Shown here: one piece after another, positions 1-5,921 of the stretch
Position numbering within the stretch: position 1 is the first letter of the stretch
How the letters are laid out: every line of letters begins with the position of its first letter
DNA from: OPU3-GD-OMZ sp001901525
GTDB taxonomy: Bacteria; Pseudomonadota; Gammaproteobacteria; Methylococcales; Methylomonadaceae
NCBI GenBank assembly: GCA_963981505.1
Contig: CAXCEI010000048.1
Coordinates: forward strand, 1-10,468
Direction of reading: 5' to 3'
DNA length: 10,468 nucleotides
The notes under the pieces: model-generated
Seen by the model: the letters and a program-made list of their open reading frames with translations, nothing else
Told to the model about the DNA's origin: nothing
Database searches by the model: none
Made by a program: the position numbers and the translations under genes

Positions 1-321
1 GCTCCGGGTGTTGAAATGGAGCAGTTTAGACTCGAAGTGGGTAAAAATGACGGTGTTGAGCCGGGTAATATTGTTGGGGCGATTGCTAATGAAACGGGAT
101 TAGAAGGCGATCTTATTCAGAAAATAAAGATTTTTGACGATCATTCAACCGTGGATTTACCGGAAGGTATGCCGAGGTCTTTGTTTCGTTCTTTAAAGAA
201 GGTTTGGGTTTCGGGTAAGCAATTAAATGCCTCCATTGTCGGTGGTAAGAAGAAGCCTAAAGCAGAGGGGGTAGATTCATCTGATAAGGGTAAAAATAAA
301 AAAAACAAACCAAATAAATAA
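1..321 (+). CDS. deaD: DEAD-box ATP-dependent RNA helicase, C-terminal fragment (5' end outside window)
   Basis: Reading frame 1 is open from the first base to a TAA at 319-321, giving 106 residues that start mid-protein. The visible part matches the C-terminal DbpA-type RNA-binding domain of DeaD/CsdA. It has the run FRLEVGKNDGVEPGNIVGAI, then a segment ending in HSTVDLPEGMP, as in the Escherichia protein. After this domain comes a Lys-rich basic tail (about the last 30 residues, many KK/KNK groups), which probably adds non-specific RNA affinity. The helicase core with its DEAD and SAT motifs lies upstream and cannot be checked. The family unwinds structured RNA and helps ribosome assembly and mRNA turnover, notably in the cold. 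An in-frame ATG at base 16 is internal to the domain and is not a real start. The tail is shorter and less Arg/Gly-rich than in Escherichia. The family call is firm; DeaD over another DEAD paralogue is likely. Confidence 0.88.
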   Translation, partial: APGVEMEQFRLEVGKNDGVEPGNIVGAIANETGLEGDLIQKIKIFDDHSTVDLPEGMPRSLFRSLKKVWVSGKQLNASIVGGKKKPKAEGVDSSDKGKNKKNKPNK

Positions 322-459
322 GGTTGTGCGGAGTGCTTTTTGGCTGAAAAGAGTATCTAATTTTAGCTAGAATCGTTATGTTATCCGCTATAGAATGACC
401 GTCTATTTAAGGATGATTTGTTGATTTATTTTTCAAATAGCACGACAACGTGGAGTTAG

Positions 460-1080
460 GTGTCAATAGTGACCATAGTTTTGGAGGATTTAGTTCAAAC
501 CCGTATTCCGACTAAGCACGGTGAGTTTGATTTGCATTATTATTCTAATAATGTCGACGATAAGGAGCATATTGCTTTTGTAAAAGGGGATGTTTCCGGG
601 GCTAAAGATGTTCCTGTGAGGATACATTCTGAATGTTTTACCGGGGATGTGTTAGGGTCAAGACGTTGTGATTGTGGGGAGCAATTGGATTTGGCCCTAC
701 AATTAATTAGCGAGGAAGGGTTTGGTGTTCTGGTCTATTTGCGTCAAGAGGGTCGTGGTATTGGTTTGCTGAAAAAATTACAGGCTTATAATTTACAGGA
801 TGAGGGTCTGGATACGGTTGATGCCAATATTCATTTAGGGCATTTAGCGGATGAGCGAGAATATAATTTGGCAGCGCTTATGTTGGAGGATTTAGGTGTG
901 GACTCGATTCGTTTGATTACTAATAATCCTAAAAAGATTGAAGACCTGCGTCAGTTAGGGGTGTTGATTGCAGGGCGCATTGCGATTGAATCGGACTATC
1001 ACAGTGATAACCTCGATTATCTTAAGACGAAGGCAGAAAAGATGCGCCATTTATTGTCTTTTCCAAAGGCTGAAAAATAA
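460..1080 (+). CDS. ribA: GTP cyclohydrolase II
   Basis: The enzyme opens the imidazole ring of GTP, releasing formate and pyrophosphate, and gives the first intermediate of riboflavin synthesis in the cytosol. The 206-residue protein is a stand-alone RibA, not a RibBA fusion, and has the usual length of about 200. The zinc ligands are visible as C59, C70 and C72 (HSECFTGD, then RRCDCG). The GTP-binding stretch RQEGRGIGL lies at 95-103, and Y110, D131 and R133 match the catalytic residues of the Escherichia enzyme. TNNPKK is at 154-159 and the family ending KTKAEKMRHLL is near the C-terminus. The start is GTG at 460, with GGAG at 452-455. A second GTG at 469 has AGGTG six bases upstream, would give 203 residues, and is about equally plausible. 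The gene follows deaD by 138 bp. I looked for FMN riboswitch consensus segments there and saw none. Confidence 0.95.
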   Translation: MSIVTIVLEDLVQTRIPTKHGEFDLHYYSNNVDDKEHIAFVKGDVSGAKDVPVRIHSECFTGDVLGSRRCDCGEQLDLALQLISEEGFGVLVYLRQEGRGIGLLKKLQAYNLQDEGLDTVDANIHLGHLADEREYNLAALMLEDLGVDSIRLITNNPKKIEDLRQLGVLIAGRIAIESDYHSDNLDYLKTKAEKMRHLLSFPKAEK

Positions 1081-1113
1081 GACCAGAGTAAAAATATTTC
1101 TGTGTGGTGTTTT

Positions 1114-2292
1114 TTATGGGGCTAATAGCGTTTCTGTTAGTTTAACCCAATAGGCGGCACCAACTGGTAGAATGGCATCATTAAAGTCGTAGTGCGGGTT
1201 ATGTAGCAAGCAAGACCCTGTTGAAGGGCCATTGCCAATCCAGATGTAGCAGCCGGGTTTTTCTTTGAGCATAAAGGCAAAATCTTCTGCGCCAAGGCTG
1301 GGTTCTGGATTAAGTTCGACCCCGTTTTTGCCGGCAATAGTGGTTGCCACTTGGGTGCATAGTTGTGCGGCCTGGTCATCGTTCCACGTAACGGGATAAC
1401 CCGGGTTTTCTGGGTTAAATTCAATCGTTGCCTTTAATCCAAAGCTTTTACAAAGTGTGGTTGCGAGCCCTGAAATAGCACTTTGAAGTTGTTTTTCTAT
1501 AATAGGGCTAAAGCAACGGAAGGTCCCTTTAAGTTGGGCCGATTCAGGAATAGCATTCCAAGTATTACCTGCACGAATTTGAGTAACGGAGAGAACGGCG
1601 GCTTGGGCAGGGTCAACCGTGCGGCTGATAATGGTTTGCAGGGCTGTTATCAAGTGAGCGGTTGCTACAATCGGGTCTTTTCCAAGGTGCGGCATCGCTG
1701 CATGCGTCGCTTGTCCTGCGACGGTAATTTTAAAGCAGTTGAATGAAGCCATCATAGCGCCTGCTTTTATCGCGAAATGCCCTTCGGGGAGGTCGGGGAA
1801 ATTATGCATTCCATAGACGCTGTCGACGGGGAATTGTTTGAATAAGCCCTCTTCTATCATTCGTTGAGCCCCTGCCCGTCCTTCTTCTGCGGGTTGGAAA
1901 ATAAACCGCACCGTACCGTTAAAGTTTTGTTGTTGAGATAAGTAGCAAGCGGCACCGAGGAGCATTGCTGAGTGACCGTCATGACCACAAGCGTGCATTT
2001 TGCCGTTATGAACAGATTTGTAAGTAAAGGAATTTAATTCTTGAATAGGCAGTGCATCCATGTCGGCGCGCAGGCCTATCGTAGCATGACTATCGCCAGC
2101 GGTAATAGAGGCGACGACGCCTGTGCCGCCAAGACCTTGGTGAACGTCAAGCCCAAAGCTTTTAAGTTTATCGCTGATAAACTGCGCTGTTTGTATTTCT
2201 TCAAAAGCCGTTTCTGGGTGTTGGTGAAGGTGTTGGCGCCATTGGCGCATGTCGTTAAATAGGGGTTCTAAAAAATGGCTTGGTGCTTTCAT
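1114..2292 (-). CDS. M20 family metallo-amidohydrolase (hippurate hydrolase / N-acyl amino acid hydrolase type)
   Basis: The 392-residue protein has the full set of M20D amidohydrolase motifs: RQHLHQHPE near residues 19-27, LRADMDALP at 74-82, MHACGHDGH at 99-107, QPAEEG at 133-138, GMHNFP at 161-166, GAEDFA in the C-terminal part and LHNPHYDFND from residue 363. The expected metal ligands are C102, H104, E137, H163 and H364. The middle part (about 180-300) corresponds to the inserted dimerisation domain. Relatives hydrolyse N-acyl amino acids, hippurate, indole-3-acetyl amino acids or N-acetyl-diaminopimelate. The sequence does not settle the substrate, so no symbol is given. There is no signal peptide, so it should be cytosolic. 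The ATG at 2292 has no clear Shine-Dalgarno sequence, but the N-terminal spacing to the first motif is normal for the family. It is convergent with ribA and divergent from the SDR gene. Confidence 0.92.
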   Translation of the reverse strand: MKAPSHFLEPLFNDMRQWRQHLHQHPETAFEEIQTAQFISDKLKSFGLDVHQGLGGTGVVASITAGDSHATIGLRADMDALPIQELNSFTYKSVHNGKMHACGHDGHSAMLLGAACYLSQQQNFNGTVRFIFQPAEEGRAGAQRMIEEGLFKQFPVDSVYGMHNFPDLPEGHFAIKAGAMMASFNCFKITVAGQATHAAMPHLGKDPIVATAHLITALQTIISRTVDPAQAAVLSVTQIRAGNTWNAIPESAQLKGTFRCFSPIIEKQLQSAISGLATTLCKSFGLKATIEFNPENPGYPVTWNDDQAAQLCTQVATTIAGKNGVELNPEPSLGAEDFAFMLKEKPGCYIWIGNGPSTGSCLLHNPHYDFNDAILPVGAAYWVKLTETLLAP

Positions 2293-2311
2293 TGTATTGA
2301 TTGTGGTTTGT

Positions 2312-2339
2312 TAAATATGGTTGTGATGAGCCTTATCAA
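2312..2339 (-). promoter_or_regulatory. Possible sigma-70 promoter for the M20 amidohydrolase gene
   Basis: On the minus strand a TTGATA box (bases 2334-2339, one mismatch to the -35 consensus) is followed after 16 bp by TATTTA (2312-2317), a weak -10 element. Transcription would start about 15 bases before the ATG, leaving a very short leader with no visible ribosome-binding site. The -35 match is good and the -10 match is poor, so this is tentative. Confidence 0.3.
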
Positions 2340-2422
2340 GGATAAAGTAAGATAAGATGACGTGATTGACAAGGTTTCTATGGGTTCGATAAAGATTTTA
2401 GGGGGTTCGGGTGAGCAGAAAT

Positions 2423-2429
2423 GGAGAAG
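2423..2429 (+). promoter_or_regulatory. Ribosome-binding site that sets the start of the pteridine reductase gene
   Basis: GGAGAAG lies with its GGAG core seven bases before the GTG at 2434. This is the best Shine-Dalgarno match in the region. The upstream in-frame GTG (2362) and ATG (2380) have no comparable site. Starting at 2434 also makes the protein begin right before its Rossmann strand, as SDR proteins normally do. Confidence 0.7.
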
Positions 2430-2433
2430 TCTG

Positions 2434-3159
2434 GTGAGTAAAACAGCATTGATTACCGGTGCAGCAAAACGGCTTGGTGCAGAGATAGCACGTACGTTAC
2501 ATGGCGCTGGGTTTGATATTCTGATTCATTATCAACATTCTAGAGAGCAAGCTTGTGAGTTATCTGACCGGCTCAATGCACTGCGGCCTAATTCTGCGAC
2601 ATTGATTCAAGCTGATTTATTAAATACTGAAGATTGCAGCGCGTTAGTTGAGTCGGTTCCAAAGGACTTAACCGTTTTAGTGAATAACGCTTCAGTGTTT
2701 TATCCTACAGAATTGGCGACAGTAGCAATGGCTGATTGGGATGAGTTGTTGGGTGTTAATTTAAAGGCGCCCTTTTTCTTGTCGAAAAGTTTATGGCCGA
2801 CTCTTGCCTCTCAACAAGGCTGTATCGTTAACATTACCGATATTCATGCCGGCAATGGTTTATCTGGGTACCCCGTTTATAGTATTGCAAAGGCAGGGTT
2901 AGAGGCGATGACCCGGGTTTTGGCGAAAGAGTTTGCGCCGGTTGTTCGGGTGAATGCGGTGGCACCAGGGGCGATTTTGTGGCCAGAAGGGAGTGATGAC
3001 ATGGACGAGGCAAAAAAAACGGTGCTATCGCGTATTGCGTTAGGGCGGTGTGGTCAGCCGGACGATATTGCTAAAGCGGTACTTTTTTTGGTTGACCAAG
3101 GCCAGTATATTACGGGCCAGGTTGTTACGGTAGACGGCGGAAGAACGTTGTTTAGTTAG
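2434..3159 (+). CDS. Pteridine reductase-type short-chain dehydrogenase (FolM/PTR1-like)
   Basis: The 241-residue SDR protein starts at GTG 2434. The cofactor loop reads TGAAKRLG (residues 8-15), with Arg13 at the place where classical SDRs have Gly; this TGxxxRxG form is characteristic of pteridine reductases. NNAS is at about 84-87. The catalytic Ser of ordinary SDRs is replaced by Asp136 (ITDIHA), followed by Tyr149 and Lys153 in YSIAK, giving the Asp-Tyr-Lys set known from PTR1. The end has QYITGQVVTVDGG, the usual SDR C-terminal dimer segment. The family reduces dihydro- (and partly oxidised) pterins or dihydrofolate with NADPH; FolM makes tetrahydromonapterin. The next genes on the opposite strand are folK and folB, which supports a pterin substrate. 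The stop overlaps the folK stop by four bases. folM is a possible name, but the exact substrate (monapterin, biopterin or folate) is not decided by sequence. Confidence 0.85.
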   Translation: MSKTALITGAAKRLGAEIARTLHGAGFDILIHYQHSREQACELSDRLNALRPNSATLIQADLLNTEDCSALVESVPKDLTVLVNNASVFYPTELATVAMADWDELLGVNLKAPFFLSKSLWPTLASQQGCIVNITDIHAGNGLSGYPVYSIAKAGLEAMTRVLAKEFAPVVRVNAVAPGAILWPEGSDDMDEAKKTVLSRIALGRCGQPDDIAKAVLFLVDQGQYITGQVVTVDGGRTLFS

Positions 3160-3644
3160 CTTGGGGTATCTATTTTGTGTTGTTTAAGGTCTGATTTATC
3201 AAAGTTTTCCCAAAGTTCAGCGTATTCTATGTTAGTTTCGGGATGTCTAAGATTTGGTGAAATCTCGGCTAGTGGTTCAAGTACAAAAGCATAGCGGGTA
3301 ATTTCATTGCGAGGAATTTGTAGTCGTCCTTCTGAAAGAATAAGGTTTCCATAGAGGATTAAGTCAAGGTCAAGTGTTCGGGCCTCGAACTTGTTGCCGC
3401 CATGTACGCGGCCGTGTTCCTTTTCAATACGTTTGAGTGTTTTTCCTATTGTTTTGACGGGTAACTCTGAATTGAAAACGGCAATAAGATTAAAGAAGTT
3501 GGCGCCGGTGAAGCCTACGGGTTCGGTTTCATAGGTGCTCGAGGTTTTTAGCGTACCCAATTCTTTTTCTAGGGCAATTAAGCACGAAGGAATATTTTTT
3601 TCCTTTTTAATGTTACTGCCTATGCTGATATGTCCAATGGGCAT
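3156..3644 (-). CDS. folK: 2-amino-4-hydroxy-6-hydroxymethyldihydropteridine diphosphokinase (HPPK)
   Basis: The enzyme transfers pyrophosphate from ATP to 6-hydroxymethyl-7,8-dihydropterin, the step before dihydropteroate synthase in folate synthesis. The 162-residue length is normal. The N-terminal ISIGSN (6-11), the substrate-side ETEPVGFTGANFFN (39-52) and the signature FEARTLDLDLILYG (86-99) are visible. Asp92 and Asp94 are the expected Mg ligands. Arg79 and Arg89 correspond to the mobile-loop and catalytic arginines of the family. IPRNE and RHP follow near 110-135. The gene starts three bases after the folB stop with no clear Shine-Dalgarno sequence of its own, so it is probably translationally coupled to folB. 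Its stop codon overlaps that of the convergent pteridine reductase gene. Some gammaproteobacteria carry a second folK near panB/panC, so this may be one of two copies. Confidence 0.93.
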   Translation of the reverse strand: MPIGHISIGSNIKKEKNIPSCLIALEKELGTLKTSSTYETEPVGFTGANFFNLIAVFNSELPVKTIGKTLKRIEKEHGRVHGGNKFEARTLDLDLILYGNLILSEGRLQIPRNEITRYAFVLEPLAEISPNLRHPETNIEYAELWENFDKSDLKQHKIDTPS

Positions 3645-3647
3645 GAG

Positions 3648-4001
3648 TTATTTTTGGCCTCTTTCAATAATAATGCCGACATCCCGTGCGGTACTGATAG
3701 CGCCTTTTTTATTTAAGGTTAACTTGACCCACGGGGTATTAAATTCTTTTAAGACCAATGCACAGATTTCTTCGGCTAATGTTTCGACTAATAAGAATTG
3801 ACTAGGTTCAACAAAGGCGGTGACTTGTTTCGTAAGGGCCTTGTAGTCGAGAGTGTCTTCAATATTGTCGGTTTGGCTTGCTTTACGGATGTCGTAAGCA
3901 AGCTCAAAATCAAGAATTAGTGTTTGTTTGGTATTGCGCTCCCAGTCATAAATTCCAATGATGGTGTCAATTTCCAGACCTTTTAAAAATATTATGTCCA
4001 T
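3648..4001 (-). CDS. folB: Dihydroneopterin aldolase
   Basis: The enzyme cleaves 7,8-dihydroneopterin to 6-hydroxymethyl-7,8-dihydropterin and glycolaldehyde, and often also epimerises it to dihydromonapterin. Its product is the substrate of FolK, encoded three bases downstream in the same transcript. The 117 residues match the family length and read in order: GLEIDTIIGIYDWER (8-22) with Glu21, the LDY motif with Tyr53, LVETLAEEI (71-79) with Glu73, and LTLNKKGAI with Lys98 at the catalytic lysine position. The usual KPGA reads KKGA here, so Pro is replaced by Lys99. The ending VGIIIERG is typical. The start ATG at 4001 has AGGA five to six bases upstream. It is divergent from plsY, an order also found in Escherichia and Pseudomonas. 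Confidence 0.95.
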   Translation of the reverse strand: MDIIFLKGLEIDTIIGIYDWERNTKQTLILDFELAYDIRKASQTDNIEDTLDYKALTKQVTAFVEPSQFLLVETLAEEICALVLKEFNTPWVKLTLNKKGAISTARDVGIIIERGQK

Positions 4002-4061
4002 ATGTTTCCTGAAATTAGGATAAGTATTTTAAATTGTCGCTTATAGTAGCAAGTAATACGT

Positions 4062-4091
4062 TCTATAGGTATGAGATAAAATCATTGTTAA
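4062..4091 (-). promoter_or_regulatory. Putative sigma-70 promoter for folB-folK
   Basis: On the minus strand TTAACA (bases 4086-4091, one mismatch to the -35 consensus) is separated by 18 bp from TATAGA (4062-4067, four of six -10 matches). The transcript would begin around 4055 and have a leader of roughly 55 bases before the folB ATG at 4001. The -35 box sits in a GTTAAC palindrome. Confidence 0.42.
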
Positions 4092-4162
4092 CGCGTTTGG
4101 TGTTGTTTTTATTATTTGAATTTAAAAATAAAAATCTCTAGAGTAGTGTTTAGTACGATGTT

Positions 4163-4206
4163 TTAAAGTTATCGAGAAGTCGTGGAGTAACTTTAATTGA
4201 ATTAAA
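4163..4206 (+). repeat. Overlapping inverted repeats just upstream of plsY
   Basis: TTAAAGTTA (4163-4171) and TAACTTTAA (4188-4196) form a perfect 9-bp inverted repeat with a 16-base loop. The right arm overlaps a second perfect palindrome, TTTAATT-G-AATTAAA (4192-4206). The two structures cannot form together in one RNA. They end eight bases before the plsY Shine-Dalgarno sequence. They could be a protein operator or a weak leader structure. The stems are almost all A/T, and chance is a real alternative in such AT-rich DNA. Confidence 0.4.
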
Positions 4207-4225
4207 AATTACTAAGGTGAAATGA

Positions 4226-4798
4226 ATGTTTGAATGGTTAGTTATACCTGCCGCTTATCTATTGGGGTCAGTTTCGAGTGGTATTATTGTTTGCAAATTG
4301 ATGGGGTTTGATGACCCGCGCGAACACGGGTCTCAAAACCCAGGAGCAACAAATGTTATGCGTGTTGGCGGAAAGAAGGCGGCGGGCATCACGCTTTTTA
4401 GTGATTTGTTAAAAGGGTTGTTAGCGGTCTGGTTGGCAAAAATTGTGAGTGATTCCAACAGTATGGTGATGCTTTCAGCATTGGCGGTTTTTTTAGGTAA
4501 CCTATTCCCTGTTTTTTTTAATTTTAAGGGCGGTAAGGGTGTTGCTACCGGTTGCGGGGTGCTTTTAGGTTTGTCTTGGGGGTTGGGGTTTGTTGTGGCG
4601 CTCACGTGGATAGCCGTTTTAAAGGTCTCTAAAGTTTCATCGCTATCAGCATTGATTGCGGGTTGTTTGACGCCGATTTTTGCATGGTTCATCGTTGCCG
4701 AACCAGAATATATTTTTATTGCAACGATTATTTCATTGCTCTCTTTATGGCGCCACAAGGCTAATATTATGCGTTTGGCTCAAGGCACTGAGGGTTAA
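4226..4798 (+). CDS. plsY: Acyl-phosphate:glycerol-3-phosphate acyltransferase (PlsY)
   Basis: This inner-membrane enzyme acylates glycerol-3-phosphate with acyl-phosphate to give lysophosphatidate, the first step of phospholipid synthesis. The 190-residue protein is strongly hydrophobic, with membrane segments around 3-24, 52-73, 80-98, 108-132, 137-157 and a C-terminal segment near 160-174. The cytoplasmic motifs are present: GSVSS at 14-18 leading to GSQNPGATN (35-43), FKGGKGVAT (100-108), and the C-terminal WRHKANIMRL...GTE with His177, Asn180 and a Glu near the end. Where relatives usually have GH before the FPVFF stretch, this protein has GN (91-92). The ATG at 4226 is chosen because AAGGTGA precedes it by five bases; an ATG four bases earlier runs into a stop at once. 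The stop directly abuts the tsaD stop on the other strand. Confidence 0.95.
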   Translation: MFEWLVIPAAYLLGSVSSGIIVCKLMGFDDPREHGSQNPGATNVMRVGGKKAAGITLFSDLLKGLLAVWLAKIVSDSNSMVMLSALAVFLGNLFPVFFNFKGGKGVATGCGVLLGLSWGLGFVVALTWIAVLKVSKVSSLSALIAGCLTPIFAWFIVAEPEYIFIATIISLLSLWRHKANIMRLAQGTEG

Positions 4799-5812
4799 TT
4801 AAGGGCGGTTTAATTCATTTATAGGCCAGCGAGGGCGGCCTTCTATAATAAGAGACTCTTGGTGGCCGGTTAATAGGCGTTGGCAGCCAGCGTAGGCGAT
4901 CATAGCGCCGTTGTCGGTGCAAAACTCAAGTCTTGGAAAGAAGAGTTCGGCGTTCTTTTTGTCGGTCATTGCCTTAAGAGAGGCTCTAATTTGGATGTTG
5001 GCACTAACGCCGCCGGCAATAACTAATCGATTAAGTTGGGTTTGTTCGAGCGCACGCTTACATTTAATCGTTAATGTTTCGGCTACGGCCTGTTGAAATG
5101 CTAAGGCAATATCAGCTTTATCTTGGTCGCTTTGCGGCGTAGAGAGTAGCGTGTTTTTTGTAAACGTTTTGAGGCCGCTAAAGCTGAAGTCCAGGCCGGG
5201 GCGATTGGTCATGGGTCTGGGAAATTTAAAGCGGTTCGGTATTCCTTGTTCAGCTAGCTTGGATAAATAAGGCCCCCCGGGATAGCCAAGACCAAGCATT
5301 TTAGCTGTTTTATCAAAGGCTTCACCAGCGGCATCATCAAGCGATTCCCCTAAAATTTCATAGTGTCCAATAGCGGTTACTTCTACCAGTAAGGTATGGC
5401 CACCAGAAACTAAAAGGGCTACGAAAGGATAAGGCGGTGGGTTTTCTTCCAGCATCGGGGCGAGCAGGTGCCCTTCCATATGATGGACAGCTATCGAAGG
5501 TACTTGCCATGTCCAGGCAAGACTTCGCGCTGTGGCCGCGCCAACCAGTAAGGCGCCAATGAGGCCCGGTCCTGAGGTGTAAGCGATACCATTGATGTCT
5601 TTGGGTGTTAAGCCGCTATCCTTTAATGTTTGCTTGATGAGCGGGATAAGTTTTCTGATATGATCCCGTGATGCGAGCTCGGGAACAACTCCGCCATATT
5701 CCGCATGAATGGCAATTTGGCTGTGTAGAAAATGGCTGATAAGCCCTTTTTTTGAGTGAAAAATAGCGACGCCAGTTTCATCGCAGGATGTTTCAATACC
5801 TAATACATACAT
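4799..5812 (-). CDS. tsaD: tRNA N6-adenosine threonylcarbamoyltransferase catalytic subunit TsaD
   Basis: TsaD, with TsaB and TsaE, transfers the threonylcarbamoyl group from threonylcarbamoyl-AMP to A37 of tRNAs that read ANN codons (t6A). The 337 residues match the usual length. GIETSCDET is at 5-13 (ASKHA-type nucleotide loop), ELASRDH at 45-51 and SGPGLIGAL at 80-88. The metal motif HMEGH at 111-115 provides His111 and His115, SGGHT is at 136-140, and D300 in CTDNGAM is the third metal ligand, at the same number as in Escherichia. The ending GRPRWP is typical. The ATG at 5812 has no visible Shine-Dalgarno sequence (the upstream bases are A-rich with a CCCC), so the leader may be short. 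The gene is divergent from rpsU across 109 bp, an arrangement conserved in many gammaproteobacteria. Confidence 0.97.
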   Translation of the reverse strand: MYVLGIETSCDETGVAIFHSKKGLISHFLHSQIAIHAEYGGVVPELASRDHIRKLIPLIKQTLKDSGLTPKDINGIAYTSGPGLIGALLVGAATARSLAWTWQVPSIAVHHMEGHLLAPMLEENPPPYPFVALLVSGGHTLLVEVTAIGHYEILGESLDDAAGEAFDKTAKMLGLGYPGGPYLSKLAEQGIPNRFKFPRPMTNRPGLDFSFSGLKTFTKNTLLSTPQSDQDKADIALAFQQAVAETLTIKCKRALEQTQLNRLVIAGGVSANIQIRASLKAMTDKKNAELFFPRLEFCTDNGAMIAYAGCQRLLTGHQESLIIEGRPRWPINELNRP

Positions 5813-5820
5813 TTTGGGGT

Positions 5821-5849
5821 TTATTTATGAGCTAGTTATACAGTATAAT
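5821..5849 (+). promoter_or_regulatory. Putative sigma-70 promoter of the rpsU operon, with a palindromic -10 region
   Basis: A perfect TATAAT lies at 5844-5849, with a weak TTATTT 17 bp upstream at 5821-5826. The start would be near 5856, giving a leader of about 65 bases. The -10 lies in the perfect 13-base palindrome TTATACAGTATAA (5836-5848), so the minus strand also reads TATACT and TATAAC there, which could serve tsaD. The minus-strand TACTGTATA matches one half of the gammaproteobacterial LexA consensus. The second half-site is not present. Confidence 0.5.
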
Positions 5850-5869
5850 TGTCGGTTCATCTTGAATTA

Positions 5870-5887
5870 GATCCCAATGTTGGGGTC
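5870..5887 (+). promoter_or_regulatory. Hairpin in the rpsU leader
   Basis: The arms GATCCCA and TGGGGTC pair over seven bases (one G-U) around a four-base loop, 34 bases upstream of the rpsU ATG and downstream of the likely transcription start. There is no T-run after it, so it is not an intrinsic terminator. It could be an S21 autoregulatory element or an mRNA stabiliser; that function is inference only. Confidence 0.4.
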
Positions 5888-5921
5888 TTGAAGTAACGAT
5901 TTTAGCAAATTAGGTCATTAA

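Larger units (their letters stand above)
4002..4225. other. AT-rich divergent intergenic region between folB and plsY
   Basis: These 224 bp carry no credible coding sequence. They hold a plausible folB promoter on the minus strand (4062-4091). Toward plsY there is a series of A/T-rich inverted repeats: TTTTTATT/AATAAAAA at 4106-4113 and 4127-4134, a 9-bp arm pair at 4163-4171 and 4188-4196, and a 15-bp palindrome at 4192-4206. The plsY ribosome-binding site AAGGTGA is at 4214-4220. A plsY promoter could not be placed with confidence; TTGTTA at 4085-4090 with TATTAT at 4110-4115 has a 19-bp spacer, which is longer than ideal. Confidence 0.6.

Noticed and set aside
322..459. FMN riboswitch before ribA
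   Set aside because: The conserved RFN segments could not be found in this 138-bp gap, and no terminator hairpin is present.
1081..1113. Intrinsic terminator between ribA and the M20 gene
   Set aside because: There is a T-run but no GC-rich stem in front of it.
1137..1424. Second minus-strand frame of 95 codons overlapping the amidohydrolase 3' end
   Set aside because: It overlaps conserved M20 motifs in another frame and shows no family features; it is not evidence of a frameshift, because the main frame is intact.
2362..2433. N-terminal extension of 24 residues on the pteridine reductase, starting at GTG 2362
   Set aside because: The extension has no counterpart in SDR proteins, and a strong ribosome-binding site precedes the GTG at 2434.
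4333..4758. Open frame of 141 codons on the minus strand inside plsY
   Set aside because: It lies entirely antisense to a clear PlsY with all family motifs, and its translation has no recognisable domain.
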